Below are positions 41,512-53,100 of a DNA stretch of 64,000 bases, in pieces. The notes under the pieces were generated by a model that was not told the DNA's origin, made no database searches, and saw nothing but the letters and a program-made list of their open reading frames with translations. Every line of letters begins with the position of its first letter. Within the stretch, counting starts at the first letter, position 1. Source of the DNA: Paenibacillus ottowii (GTDB lineage Bacteria; Bacillota; Bacilli; Paenibacillales; Paenibacillaceae). The position numbers were made by a program, and so were the translations under genes. The stretch covers positions 62,001-126,000 of the forward strand of contig NZ_VIJZ01000008.1 of NCBI RefSeq assembly GCF_006874425.1. Reading direction: 5' to 3'.

Positions 41512-44500
41512 TCAAAATGTTTCCATAACCACACGAGAGCCTCCACCAGCTTGCTCTGCAGGCAGAACAACCAGCTTGCGTGGGAGACGGGCCCGTAATT
41601 CAGGGACATGACTAATCACACCAACAGATAGTTGATCGTGATGCAGCTTTTCGAGCGAGGTGATCACGGTGTCAAGCAGTTCAGGGTCCAACGTACCAAA
41701 GCCTTCATCCAGAAAGAAAAATTGAAGAGGGTATTGACCCCGCAACTGAATTTGAGCCGACAGCGCAAGTGCAAGTGACAATGAGGTCAGGAATGTTTCC
41801 CCGCCGGACAAGGTCGATACCGGCCGTTTAACCCCACCATTGGCATCGTCACTAATGACAAAACCACCGCTCGAATCTACTTCGAGCGCGTAACGTTGCT
41901 TAGTCAGAAAACGCAGGCGGCGTGAAGCCGATTGACTGACCTGCATAAGCTGCTCCTCGGCAATATATTCAACGAAGGCATTACCGCGAAAAACCGACTG
42001 GAGCTTGGACATTTTCTCTGCCTCACTACGCAGGTGTATACGATTGGACTCCAGCTCCATCCAGCGGACGTGCCGACGCTGCAAGTCCTCTAAATCACGC
42101 TCAGCCTTGGCGCGATTCTGAAGCGCCTCTTCGTCGCTTGCACGACAATCACGCAGCCTCGCAGTGGTCGTTTCCCACTGTTCCTCTGTTACTGTTGCTC
42201 CATTCAGCTGCTCCTCGACATGCTTTAAGCGGGAAGTCAGCTCCTTCTCCCGTTCTCGATGCACACTCACTTCATGTTCATAACGTGCTGCTTCTTCTGG
42301 TCCCAGGCAGCATTCCACGACCTCCGCTTCCGTAGCAAAAGAGGAAGCTTCCAGACGGGTGCCCCAACGGGATTCTGCCGTCTGCCGTCTTTCTTCTGCC
42401 GAGTCGGAAGCCTGGCGCGCGATCAGTGAAGCATGAACGGCCTGCTGCTTGCGTTCTTCCGCTTCGGCACGGCGTCGTGCTGCCGCTTCGGCCCCATTTT
42501 TTAGTCCCAGCAAGCGTGAGGTCGCTTCTTCCAGCAATGAAGCTGCTCGGCCTTCTCCAACCCACTTTTGGAGCTGTTCTAACTTTTCACGCAGCAGCTC
42601 ATCTTTGCTTTGCAGCCCTGTACGACGGGCAATAATGATTTTGTCTTCCTCGATGATGCTTTGCTGTATCTGCTGTACACGCACTGCCTTTTCTTCGAGG
42701 AAGGTGACACTTGTCTCCAGCCGGGACCGCAGCTCCTCCGTACGTCGGTCGCGCTCCTGCATGGCGCGATAACGCTCCGCAGCTTGGTCCGGGCCGACAT
42801 CCGGCAGCTGCGCCGCCCATTCGGCGCGCAGCCCCTCGCTGCGCGTGGTACATGCCTCGCGCTTGCTCCGCGCCAGCGCCAGCGCTGTCACCGCCGCCTC
42901 CTGCTCGGCGGCTGCACGGATACGGCGCTGCTGTCCGGCGGCGTCTGCCTCACGCAGTGCCTGTGCCTGGGCAGGCAGTGTATGCGCGCGAACTGCCAGC
43001 TCAGCCGCAGCGCGCTCCAGCGCTGCACAGCGCTCCGCCCATGCAGCGACACCACGCGCCACAGTTGGCGCTGCCAGGGGCGCAGTTGGCTCGCCCGTGG
43101 CGGCAGCGCCGCTGTCTGTGGCGGTAGGCTGCACCAACAAGCTGCGCTGCTCGTGCAGCTGCTGGCGCAGCGTAAGGCGCAGCTCCTGCAAGCCAAGCCG
43201 CAGGCGGTGCAGCTCATCAGGCGCGGCGGAATCTGCGCTATGGGACGCAATAGCGGCAGGCGCAGGATGATGCAGAGAGCCACACACTGCGCATGGCTCT
43301 CCTTCGCGCAGCTCGGTAGCGAGGTGCTGCGCGAGACGCCCGAGCTCCTCGGCACGAAGCTCATGACGCAACTGCTCCTCCTCGGCAGCCAGTGCTGACA
43401 CGTCGGCTGTAATTTCCGACTCCAGCGCCAGCAACGCCTCAATGCCTTCAGCCGCCTGGGCAGCAAGGACAGAACGTCGTGCCTCGGTCTCCTGTGTCTC
43501 CTGCTCCATTAGCTTTAGACGTTCGTCTGCTAGCGCAAGTCGTTTCTCCTGAGTTAAATACTCCTGTTCAGCTTCACGCCATTGCTCATGCGCTGTCTCC
43601 AGCTGTTGCAATCGCTGCATTGCCTCTTGCAGCATACGCCGCTCATCTGCCCGCACTTCATTTTGCTTTAGCTCCTGTTGAAGCTCCTGCTGCCGCTTCA
43701 AACCTCGTGTCTGTAACTCTTGTTCCTTTGCAAGAGCTGCGGCATGCTCCGCAAGGGTTTGTTCACTATGTGCTAGTTCGGCCGCCAAACGCTCCCGTTC
43801 GGTCCGCAACACTTCCGTATCACGTTCCAGTTGAAGTGCCTGCTCCAATTGATCGATACGAAGCAATAGCTTTGGTTCTTCGGCACTGAGTACTTGCCGC
43901 GCCTGCTCATCTGCTTGCACAGATGCAAGCGCCGCCTCCGCTGCGGAGGCAGCCAGGACTGCCATTTGTTCAGCATTCTTTTGTCGTTTGTCTGCATCGG
44001 CAACGGCTTCCTTCCAATCCGTCAGTGCAGGCAGCAACGTCTCCGCTGCAGATGCTTGTCGCAGCTTGCGCTCCAGCAAAGCAATGCCCGGCTCCTGTCT
44101 TGCCATCTCCTCCAGCTCGTTCACTCTTTGGCTAAGCTCGATAACTAGCTCCCGTGTTTTATTCAGCGCCTCCGCTTCCTTTGCAACACGCTCCAGCTCG
44201 CGGCGTGAAGTCTCTGCATGGGCAATTGCTTCTTGGAGGCGCTGCTTTACTAGCTCAAGCGCTTCAGCACTCGCATCCCCCAGCCCTTGCTGCTCCGCCT
44301 CCAACGCTTTCAGGGCGATGTCGTTGTCCTTCACACGGCGGCTCAGTTTTTGTGCAAGTTGATCTCCGTACTTTTCCAGATGGAACAAGCGCTGCAGCAT
44401 CTGTCTGCGCTCACTGCCCTTTAAGGACAAGAATTCCGCAAACTTCCCCTGCGGTAATACGACAGCGCGTGTAAAATCGTCCATTTTCAGGCCAATATAC

Positions 44501-44907
44501 TCCTCCACACAGCGTGTCACATCCTGTACCTTATCAGCAAGCACTTCCTCGCCATCTTCTGTGTATGCAATAAAACGGCTAAGCGTATTATTAACCGATA
44601 CGCCTCCTGCACGTTTGAAACGTCTTTCTACACGGTAACGGCGAGGTCCTTGAGCTGACATTAATTCAAACGTAAATGCTACAGACAACGTATCCTCGGC
44701 ATGGTTCATAATGCCTTGTGTACCATTCACCGCCCGCTCCACTTTACCATACATAGCCAACGTAATGGCATCCAGCAACGTTGATTTACCGCTACCCGTT
44801 GGACCAAAAATTCCGAACAGTCCCGTTTCGGTCAAATCGTCGAAACGAATTTCCTGCGACTCCCGGTAGCTTTGCAACCCCGCCAGTTTCAGAAGGATCG
44901 GTTTCAT
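41512..44907 (-). CDS. sbcC: Exonuclease subunit SbcC (Rad50-like)
   Basis: 1131-residue SMC-like ATPase which with SbcD cuts hairpins and DNA ends. Seen: Walker A FGPTGSGKSTLLDAIT near 35-50, long coiled coils, a zinc-hook CAVC near residue 540, the ABC signature STLSGGETFLTSLSLALA and Walker B FFLDEGFGTLD at the C-terminus. The central coil (about 42700-43480) is unusually GC- and Ala-rich compared with neighbours. It overlaps the sbcD stop by four bases (ATGA). It is the last gene of the addB-addA-sbcD-sbcC operon. Confidence 0.96.
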   Translation of the reverse strand: MKPILLKLAGLQSYRESQEIRFDDLTETGLFGIFGPTGSGKSTLLDAITLAMYGKVERAVNGTQGIMNHAEDTLSVAFTFELMSAQGPRRYRVERRFKRAGGVSVNNTLSRFIAYTEDGEEVLADKVQDVTRCVEEYIGLKMDDFTRAVVLPQGKFAEFLSLKGSERRQMLQRLFHLEKYGDQLAQKLSRRVKDNDIALKALEAEQQGLGDASAEALELVKQRLQEAIAHAETSRRELERVAKEAEALNKTRELVIELSQRVNELEEMARQEPGIALLERKLRQASAAETLLPALTDWKEAVADADKRQKNAEQMAVLAASAAEAALASVQADEQARQVLSAEEPKLLLRIDQLEQALQLERDTEVLRTERERLAAELAHSEQTLAEHAAALAKEQELQTRGLKRQQELQQELKQNEVRADERRMLQEAMQRLQQLETAHEQWREAEQEYLTQEKRLALADERLKLMEQETQETEARRSVLAAQAAEGIEALLALESEITADVSALAAEEEQLRHELRAEELGRLAQHLATELREGEPCAVCGSLHHPAPAAIASHSADSAAPDELHRLRLGLQELRLTLRQQLHEQRSLLVQPTATDSGAAATGEPTAPLAAPTVARGVAAWAERCAALERAAAELAVRAHTLPAQAQALREADAAGQQRRIRAAAEQEAAVTALALARSKREACTTRSEGLRAEWAAQLPDVGPDQAAERYRAMQERDRRTEELRSRLETSVTFLEEKAVRVQQIQQSIIEEDKIIIARRTGLQSKDELLREKLEQLQKWVGEGRAASLLEEATSRLLGLKNGAEAAARRRAEAEERKQQAVHASLIARQASDSAEERRQTAESRWGTRLEASSFATEAEVVECCLGPEEAARYEHEVSVHREREKELTSRLKHVEEQLNGATVTEEQWETTTARLRDCRASDEEALQNRAKAERDLEDLQRRHVRWMELESNRIHLRSEAEKMSKLQSVFRGNAFVEYIAEEQLMQVSQSASRRLRFLTKQRYALEVDSSGGFVISDDANGGVKRPVSTLSGGETFLTSLSLALALSAQIQLRGQYPLQFFFLDEGFGTLDPELLDTVITSLEKLHHDQLSVGVISHVPELRARLPRKLVVLPAEQAGGGSRVVMETF

Positions 44908-46088
44908 ACATCACCCTCCTCAGCCTGGTCTCTTGCATCATCCTGTTCTACCAGTTCCAGAAATAACTGTACTAATCCGTCATCCGGCTGTGCTCCGCCC
45001 GTTTGTCGTTGGTAAAACGCCCGAAACAGCTCATGAACCGGTAATTCTGAACGTTGGTGTTCCAACTGTGCTACAGCCATTTCCGGGTACACAGGGCGAA
45101 TATGAATGATGCCTTCACGGCTTTTGCGCAACCGTTGAATATCTCCCATCGACATTGCTTCATCCAGTGTAATTTCCAGGTCAATAAAGGCATCCGCATC
45201 CAGTCCTTCGTCCAGCCAACGATATACCTCCTCCAGACCTCCCCGTGCTCGCCACCGCACTAGTGGGCGTCCACTGGTAATATACAGTTCTTCAACCTGT
45301 GCTGGCTTGCCGGCAATCACGTCAATTAACGTAACCGATTTGGCTTGTCCAGCTTCGGAAAAGCTATAAGCCAGCGGAGAGCCACTATAACGCATCAGTC
45401 CATCGCCCTTCACATATTGGGGACGATGCAAATGCCCCAGAGCCGTATACTGCGCTCCAATGCTCAAAGCAGACGGATCTACGGTATAGGCTCCCCCGAC
45501 CTGAATCGGGCGTTCCGAATCCGACTCCAGCCCGCCAAGTACATAAATATGGCTCATCGACAAATTAACCGTATCGGGCCGAAATGCTGTACCCAGCTGC
45601 GACATCAGCATCCCCACACGGCGGCTATAGGCCTCACGTAATATGGTTTCATCTCCGTCTTCAGACAATAGCTCATTCAGGCGAGACTCGGAGGGATATG
45701 GCAAGGCTGCAATACATGCCATTTCATCCGTTCGTGGTGTATGGACGCGCACTGCTTCCCCATGAGGCAGCCCCAGTAATGTAATTCCGCGCCCGCTTAC
45801 CAGCGGGGTGACTGAGGCTACCCTTTCCGGCTGATCATGATTGCCCGCAATGACCACTAACGGTCTTCCTCCAGCTGTAAGGCGCGCAGATGCTTCATAA
45901 AACAATTGTTCTGCAGCGGCCGAAGGATTTACCGAGTCGTACACGTCCCCAGCCATCATAATCAAATCCGCCTGCTGGTCGTCAGCCATTTTCACCAATT
46001 CTTCCAAAAACGCCTCCTGCTCCTTCAGACGGCTGCGCCCTTCCAACGTACGACCCAAATGCCAATCACCTGTGTGCAAAATCCGCAT
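44904..46088 (-). CDS. sbcD: Exonuclease subunit SbcD (Mre11-like)
   Basis: 394-residue metallophosphoesterase nuclease. All motifs are present: GDWHLGRTL, MMAGDVYDSVNP, VVIAGNHDQPERV, and ALGHLHRPQYV. A C-terminal capping domain with the SbcC-binding region follows. ATG 46088 has AAGGAGAGGGG upstream and begins 19 nt after addA; the end overlaps sbcC by four bases. It is somewhat longer than remembered orthologs, with nothing unusual in the core. Confidence 0.96.
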   Translation of the reverse strand: MRILHTGDWHLGRTLEGRSRLKEQEAFLEELVKMADDQQADLIMMAGDVYDSVNPSAAAEQLFYEASARLTAGGRPLVVIAGNHDQPERVASVTPLVSGRGITLLGLPHGEAVRVHTPRTDEMACIAALPYPSESRLNELLSEDGDETILREAYSRRVGMLMSQLGTAFRPDTVNLSMSHIYVLGGLESDSERPIQVGGAYTVDPSALSIGAQYTALGHLHRPQYVKGDGLMRYSGSPLAYSFSEAGQAKSVTLIDVIAGKPAQVEELYITSGRPLVRWRARGGLEEVYRWLDEGLDADAFIDLEITLDEAMSMGDIQRLRKSREGIIHIRPVYPEMAVAQLEHQRSELPVHELFRAFYQRQTGGAQPDDGLVQLFLELVEQDDARDQAEEGDV

Positions 46089-46107
46089 GCTATTCCCCTC
46101 TCCTTAA

Positions 46108-49100
46108 CTATAGCTGCACACACTCTCCAGCTTCTATAAAATACAACCATTTCTCAGCAACCTTTTTGCCTGTAATCTCTTCAATCACATGGGCGTACAG
46201 CTCCAATTGAAAACGATATTGGTCTGTTAAGTGTGATAGCGTACGATATTCGGATATCCGGTCTGTTTTATAATCCAGCAGCACAAGCCCTTCAGAAGTT
46301 TCAAACAGACAGTCAATGATCCCGTTCATCAGAACTTTATCGTCCTGCCCGCCTTCCGTAACTGTCTTCTGTTCAGGCAGCACCGCGGGTAAGCTGTGGT
46401 TCCAGTAATCGGTGGCCCGCATGGTATAAGTAAACGGAAGCTCACGTTGAATACGGGATGAGCCTAGCATTCTGCACCCCAGCTCACTAGTGAAAAACCG
46501 TAATATTTTATTCGTATCCAGCGCCTTTGCATGAACATCCAGTAAAATGCGTTGATTCAGCAAACGAGCCTTTGTTTCCTCAATGACCTCAGCGCTCATT
46601 ACTCCATCTAGGGGCAAATGCAGCATCAACGTATGATAGACCGTCCCTCGTTCCGTAGGAGTCAGCCGCTGATTGCCCATAAACTTAGGTCTGCGCAAGT
46701 GTAATTGACTGCTCCGAGTGTCAGAATCTTCACGATCCTCCGATAAGTCGACTTGTTGGGAGACAGAAGATAAATTCAGCCAATCGTCCGATCCGATCTC
46801 CTGCATTTCCAGCCATCTTTTCATCTCCGTGACCGATGTATTGGCTGCTGTCTTGCCGGCCCGTTCATACGGGTAGGTCCAAGAAAGAGCACCGGCAATA
46901 TCCGTTTCACTCTCTTCGGTCAATTCAACTGGCTTCGCACTTCTCAGTGCTTCTGTTTTCTTTTGCCGCTCTTCAGCCAACACCTCTTCTTGATTCGAGT
47001 TCACACGAGAGCCAGAAAGTTTTTCTGAGGCCACAATTTTAAATAGCCAGTCCGCCCCTGGCATGTGCTCCAGCCTGTGAAAGTACCCATCCTGATCGCC
47101 TGCTGCTTCCCTCAGCGAAATCGCAGACGGATGCCGAATCAACGCAGGACCTACCCAGTCCAGATAGCTGCGGCCTGCCGCCAGCATATAGTCTGGTAAT
47201 ACTGTATCCGCATGCTCCTTGACACGTGCCCAGCCCGCTGCGCGGGAAGCGAGATCCTTCACAGTTCCGGTCATAATCAGCTTTTCACGTGGACGCGTAA
47301 GCGCTACGTATAGCACCCGCATTTCCTCGGCCAACAGCTCCAGCTGTGAGCGTCGACGGATCGCTAGATTAGGCAGCGTTGGGTAGCTGACACGGTTTTG
47401 CTCCTCCACATATTTAGGACCAAATCCCAATTCCTTGTGCATAAGAAACGGTGCATTCAGATCCTGCTGATTGAACATTTTTGCCGTCCCCGCAATAAAC
47501 ACAACAGGAAATTCAAGTCCTTTACTTTTATGAATGGTCATAATGCGGACAGCCTGATCGGGCTCAGCCCCCCCGCTGATCGATCCTAAATCACCGCCTC
47601 GCTCCCGTAGACGAGAAATAAAGGTCAGGAATCGAAACAAGCCTCGGTTGGACGTAGAAGTTTCATACTGTCTCGCTCGGTCATATAGAGCCCGCAGGTT
47701 GCTTTGACGCTGTGAGCCGCCAGGCAATCCGCCCACCCAGTCCAGATATCCTGTTTCCTCCAGCACATTCCAAATCAATACACTTAGACTGCCTTGTCTG
47801 GCTTCCTGCCGCCATGCGTCCAAATTACGCAAAAATGAACGTAATCGGGCAGACAACGTATTCCCGTCATCCCTATGGACAGGGTCAAGTGGAGATAACG
47901 AGTCCTCAGTGAAAAGATCCATCTCCATAACGTCAGCAGAGATCCCTTTTACACTCTGCTCGACTTGTTCATTCTCTGCTGCCGCCAGCAATGCATCATA
48001 AAATAATCCATCCGGCTTCTCTAGCCGAATTTGTGCCAGTTCATCTTCGGTCAAGCCGACAATTGGCGAACGAAGCACAGATGCAAGCGGGATATCCTGC
48101 TGCGGATTATCAATAATATGCAGCAGGGACAACATCACCTCAACTTCTGTTGCTTTAAAAAAGCCCGTCGTCTGCTCTCCCGAGGCAGGAATGCCCTCAA
48201 GCCGCAGCTCCTCGACAATTAGGGGAGCCCAAACGCTTGCTGAACGAAGCAAAATGACAATATCACCGTAGACTGCTGGACGCATCGCTTTTAATCCTCT
48301 GTCGTAAATCAACAGTGGTTGTCCAGTATCTCCAGTCAGCTCCTTGATCCGTTGCGCGATTGCACGGGCCTCTAACTGAGCCGTTTCAAGCTCAGCAAGC
48401 TCGGCCAGCTCACTTTCCTGCAAAGCCGATTCGTCCCCAGTTTCAGGCAACTCCGAAGTCTCGGAAAGACCACGCCCGCCTTTATCAACTAACAGCAGCT
48501 CAGGTGCGTATGCAGACACAGCGTCCTGCTCTGCCTTCTCGGGATAGGACGCGCCGTGTACGAGCCACGCTCGTTCATCGTACTCAATTTCTGCTACATC
48601 CACACTCATAATCTGGCGGAACACCAAATTGACTGCATCGACAACTTCCTCCCGACTGCGGAAATTACGCGCCAGATCAATCAAAAAGCCATCTTCCTGA
48701 TCCTGCATGCCGTACCGTTGATACTTATTCAAAAACAGCCCTGGCTCGGCCAGTCGAAACCGATAAATACTCTGTTTCACGTCTCCCACCATAAAACGGT
48801 TACCCGGTTCCTCACGTGATACTAGCTTGACAATATCCTCCTGTACGGTATTCGTATCCTGATACTCATCCAGCAGCACCTCGTCGAACTGCGCCTTGTA
48901 TTCAAGTGCAGCATCGGACGGCAGCAGCTTGTACGGCGTAGAGTCGGGATGTCTTAATATTTTCAGACAATAATGCTCCAAATCTCCGAAATCCACCAAT
49001 CCTTTTGACTGCTTGTGCTGTTGAAATCGTTCCCCGAAAGCAATCACGGTTTCTACCAGTTCGTCCATCAGAGGAGCCGTTGCATGCAGTTCTTCCAAAT

Positions 49101-50127
49101 AAGCTTCTGCTCTCCTACCGAACAGGGAAGCCTTCATATCCGTCATCATTTTTTTGGCGGCTTCGCGTAACGTCTTAACCCGTTCCTGCAATGCAGGCTC
49201 AGTTTGATCTTTTTTGACTGGCTTGAGCTTACCAAATGACGCTACTTGAAAATGATCATACAAGGACGCCCATGGCTGTGTTTCCAGTGCCTGCAGCAAT
49301 TCATTCACCATCGCCGCATCTTCTTGCAGCGTCATGGCATATGGCGCAGGGCCGCCGGGCTGGATAGCTGTTTCATGCGCCTGTTCGAGCAAACTCGCTG
49401 CTCCGCGCAACGAAAGGGCAGCATCCGTCAAAATACTGCGCACCCAGGGAGTCTCGCCCAACGCAGCTACATCCTGTACACGAAATGCTGCTGCCATCTC
49501 CCGCAGCCAATGCTCCGGCCAAGGATGGCTTTGCGAAAAATCGTACAGCCGCTGAACAAGTACATACATTGCATCATCGGTGCGCTCTCCACTAAACCAG
49601 TCGACCAGCCTGCGAAATGTGCTGCCTTCATCATGGGCCTCATATTTTTCCTCAAACAGTTCTTCTAAAAGCTCTTGACGCAGTAATTCTGTTTCATGCT
49701 CGTTCATAATCCGAAAACTGGGATCAAGAGGAATGGCCTGATAATGCCTACGAATAACCTCCATACAAAAAGAGTGAAGCGTCGTAATCGAAGCCCGATT
49801 CAACAACGATAGCTGGCGGCGCACATGTTCACTTTCCGGTTCCTGTTCCAGCACACGTTCCAGTGCTTCGCGTATCCGTTGACGCATTTCAGCGGCTGCA
49901 GCCTTCGTAAAGGTCGCTACCAGCAACCGATCCACACTAAAGCCGAGCTGGGGGTCGATAATTTTGCGAATAATACGCTCTACCAGCACTGCTGTTTTAC
50001 CAGAACCCGCCGCTGCCGCAACCAGCATGTTGTTACCAGACTCCGAAATGGCACGCCACTGATCATCGCTCCACATGCTTCCTTCTGGCTTGGGCAAGCC
50101 ACCTTTAGCGTTTGACGTGCTTATCAT
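46108..50127 (-). CDS. addA: ATP-dependent helicase/nuclease subunit A
   Basis: 1339-residue AddA (RexA-like), the helicase-nuclease subunit that with AddB resects double-strand breaks up to a Chi site. Seen: UvrD-type Walker A AAAAGSGKTAVLVERI near 38, LLDEYQDTNTVQEDIV (motif II), a long helicase core, and a C-terminal RecB-like nuclease domain with VLLDYKTDRI. ATG 50127 has AAAGGAGG 9 nt upstream and overlaps the addB stop in ATGA. It is about 100 residues longer than B. subtilis AddA, the extra being spread in the middle. Confidence 0.96.
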   Translation of the reverse strand: MISTSNAKGGLPKPEGSMWSDDQWRAISESGNNMLVAAAAGSGKTAVLVERIIRKIIDPQLGFSVDRLLVATFTKAAAAEMRQRIREALERVLEQEPESEHVRRQLSLLNRASITTLHSFCMEVIRRHYQAIPLDPSFRIMNEHETELLRQELLEELFEEKYEAHDEGSTFRRLVDWFSGERTDDAMYVLVQRLYDFSQSHPWPEHWLREMAAAFRVQDVAALGETPWVRSILTDAALSLRGAASLLEQAHETAIQPGGPAPYAMTLQEDAAMVNELLQALETQPWASLYDHFQVASFGKLKPVKKDQTEPALQERVKTLREAAKKMMTDMKASLFGRRAEAYLEELHATAPLMDELVETVIAFGERFQQHKQSKGLVDFGDLEHYCLKILRHPDSTPYKLLPSDAALEYKAQFDEVLLDEYQDTNTVQEDIVKLVSREEPGNRFMVGDVKQSIYRFRLAEPGLFLNKYQRYGMQDQEDGFLIDLARNFRSREEVVDAVNLVFRQIMSVDVAEIEYDERAWLVHGASYPEKAEQDAVSAYAPELLLVDKGGRGLSETSELPETGDESALQESELAELAELETAQLEARAIAQRIKELTGDTGQPLLIYDRGLKAMRPAVYGDIVILLRSASVWAPLIVEELRLEGIPASGEQTTGFFKATEVEVMLSLLHIIDNPQQDIPLASVLRSPIVGLTEDELAQIRLEKPDGLFYDALLAAAENEQVEQSVKGISADVMEMDLFTEDSLSPLDPVHRDDGNTLSARLRSFLRNLDAWRQEARQGSLSVLIWNVLEETGYLDWVGGLPGGSQRQSNLRALYDRARQYETSTSNRGLFRFLTFISRLRERGGDLGSISGGAEPDQAVRIMTIHKSKGLEFPVVFIAGTAKMFNQQDLNAPFLMHKELGFGPKYVEEQNRVSYPTLPNLAIRRRSQLELLAEEMRVLYVALTRPREKLIMTGTVKDLASRAAGWARVKEHADTVLPDYMLAAGRSYLDWVGPALIRHPSAISLREAAGDQDGYFHRLEHMPGADWLFKIVASEKLSGSRVNSNQEEVLAEERQKKTEALRSAKPVELTEESETDIAGALSWTYPYERAGKTAANTSVTEMKRWLEMQEIGSDDWLNLSSVSQQVDLSEDREDSDTRSSQLHLRRPKFMGNQRLTPTERGTVYHTLMLHLPLDGVMSAEVIEETKARLLNQRILLDVHAKALDTNKILRFFTSELGCRMLGSSRIQRELPFTYTMRATDYWNHSLPAVLPEQKTVTEGGQDDKVLMNGIIDCLFETSEGLVLLDYKTDRISEYRTLSHLTDQYRFQLELYAHVIEEITGKKVAEKWLYFIEAGECVQL

Positions 50128-53100
50128 TGCTTCATTCCTCCTTTCCCTTCCTGTGTATGGCTGAGCAGATCCCAGACCTGATCCTTACCCGGTTTAACCC
50201 ATTGATTGTAACCACTGCCTTCCAGACTGTCGTCAAATTGACAAACAGGCTTAAAAGAGCAGAAAGTACATGCCGTCTCTTGCTGGATACGATAAGGTTC
50301 AATGGCCACATCGCCCTCTGTCATCCGTGTACCAATTGTCCGAATATTGTTACGCACCGAAGCTAGCAGGCTATCCCACTGTTCAGGCGAAGCAACGGAA
50401 GCACTGCTGTAAAAACTGCCGTCTGCTTTCACCGCGACAGGTAAAATAGAGGAATATCCCTTGTCCAATGCTGTATCCATTTGCCCAACTACATCCCGAT
50501 CCGCGAGCAACAATCCCTTCATCTTAAAACGTTTCAAAAGCTCCTGACGAGCCTGTTCTGCGCTAAGGCCATTAGGTGATTGTAGCATCGGATTGTGGAC
50601 GTGAAAATACAGTGTACCCGCCGGATAAGCAGTCTCGCCCAACCATTCCTCCGCCGCATTCAGCAGCACGTCCAGGTACGTGAGCATTTGCAAGGACAAG
50701 CCATAATACACCTCATGCAGCTTAAGATCCTTTTGGCTGGACTTGTAATCAATAACACGCAGAAGCAATCCTTTTTCTCCTTCTGCCACATCTACACGGT
50801 CAATCCGGCCAACAATTTCCATCACAACACCGTTATCTAACTGAAAGCTTAACGGAGGAAGCGGCTGACCCGGTCCGAAGTCCAACTCCAGTCCAATCGG
50901 CTCAAAGCTACCTCTCCGTGCATGTTCACCCAAAATTAACGAAGCACGGCTCACGATGTCTTTTAACTTGCGTAAAATATAGCCATACCGCTTGGAACTC
51001 ATTAAAATCTCGCCTTGCAGGCGAGGAGCCAGACGCTCCACCGTACTTTCTGCCTCTCGGCGACATTCCTCGGTGGTAAGGCTTCCCCAGCTGACATTGC
51101 GTTCACGCAGATTGATCGCCATCTCACCAAGCGCTGCATGGAATAATTGTCCGATGTCCGGGGCCTTCAGACGATACATTTGACGTTCCTTCAAGCGAAG
51201 ACCATGAGAGGCAAAGTGCGAGAATGGACATGCGACAAAGCGTTCCATACGAGATACGCTGGTGCGCAGCTTGCTGCCATATAGACGGCGACTCGTTTCC
51301 TTCTGCATTTCGGCATGGTTCTCGTAAAATAGTGAAGTCAACAGCTGACACAGCTTGTCCTTCTCATGTCCTTGCTGATTGGCATACCAGTTATATACCT
51401 CCCACCAGGAAGGTAAAATATCACCACCACGCCGCCAATGACGTAATTGCGCGATGAGCTGGGGCAAAGCCTCAGATGGATGGGAAGCATACTCCCATTG
51501 CGTCGTCCAAGCGTCTCCAGGCAAAGGATATCCGGCCAGTGGGCGTTCGTCCAGATCAGGAAACAGTTGCCGCACATGTCGTACTAACTCTGACGGCAGC
51601 AACGGCTTGCCTTCTTCATCAGTCACCGCACAGCTCATCCACAGGCTTTTACCGGCAGAGGTAAGGGCCGTATAAGCAAGAAACCGTTCGTCCAACAGAC
51701 GTCTTGTCATATCTGGCGCCAGGTCTACACCTTGTTCGTTTAATGCCGTACGTTCCTGCTCATTCAGCACACCATCCTCATGAAACACAGCCGGCATTAC
51801 ACCTTCATTCATCCCTAGCACAAAGGCATGTTGAATACCGGATACACGCGTACGGTCCGTGTTCCCGACGAGAACCTGATCCAGAGCCGGCGGAACAAGT
51901 CCCATACGGAACTCAGCCAATCCCGTTTCCAGCACACCCGCAAACAAAGAAGTATCCAGTCTCTCATCACCCATCATTTCGACGATTTGATCCAGCAATT
52001 CAAGCACCGCATCCCATACCTGACGATGCTCCTTCGCCTGCTCGGGATTTCCTGCTTCCTCTGCCTGATGAATGAAGGTGTCCAGCTTGTGACCGATTTC
52101 TGCATCCTCCAGCAACAAATACACGGCCTCACACTTCTCAAGTGCCGTTCGCGCCTTCCCCATACGCTTCTCAAACGTATGTAGAGGCGTCACGATCACA
52201 TCTCGGCACAATTCCATCAAATCCAGCGTTTCATCCCGTTGACGATTCCGTTCCTGCTCCTCCAGCTCCAATGACAAGCTGGGTACAGCCTGCCATGGTC
52301 GGCCATCTGTCCAACGGCTGCCTTGTATTCCACAGGCCAGCACATAGTTTTCCAGACGGTCCATCTGTTCACGGCTCACTCGACCGTCCAGCGGCAACAG
52401 AAGATCTGTTTTGACCGCACGAAATACATCCTCATATCGCCAGCGTCGCTGCACGATATCCAGTGAAGCCCGAATCAGTTCCACTAAGGGATGATGAAGT
52501 ATGCTTCTCCGCTGATCCAAAAATACAGGAACCTCATATTGCTTGAATATCGACTCCACCCAAGGCTCATAATCTTCTATATGACGCACAAACAGGGCCA
52601 TCTCCCGATAACGCGCGCCCTCTTCGCGGGCCAGGCGGCGCATTTCGCGTACGGCTCCTTCCAGCTCGGCGCGGCGATTTGCCGCAGCATACAGTTTTAT
52701 GCCCTCTGGTTGCGTATCTGCCCATTGCTCTCGTAGCTGCTGAAGCCGTATCCGGTGTCCCGGATTCCGCAGCCCTGTACGATGTTCAAAGTTAGCCTCC
52801 AAATACGCCAACGCTGGACGCTCCTTAAACCGAGGCATCGGATCGGGACGTAGTAACTGCGTTTGCGTTTCAATCATCAGCTCCTCTGCCATTCCTTTCA
52901 GCTTGACGTAAGTAGCTGCAGAAGGATGAAACAAATCCAGCTCATGCGGAAGCTGTCCGCTTTCGTAGCTGCGGTTACAGGTCAACGCCACTGTCAGCGA
53001 AGAGGCGTGCAGCATAAGCTGCTCCACCACCTTGTATTCATGGGGTGTAAACCGCCGATAGCCATCCATCCAAATGTCTGCTCCGCGTACAAGCGAAGAC

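Noticed and set aside
42610..43398. 262-codon plus-strand open frame inside sbcC
   Set aside because: It is antisense to the intact sbcC coding sequence in a GC-rich segment where stops are rare; no ribosome site and Cys/Leu/Arg-rich composition typical of a shadow frame.
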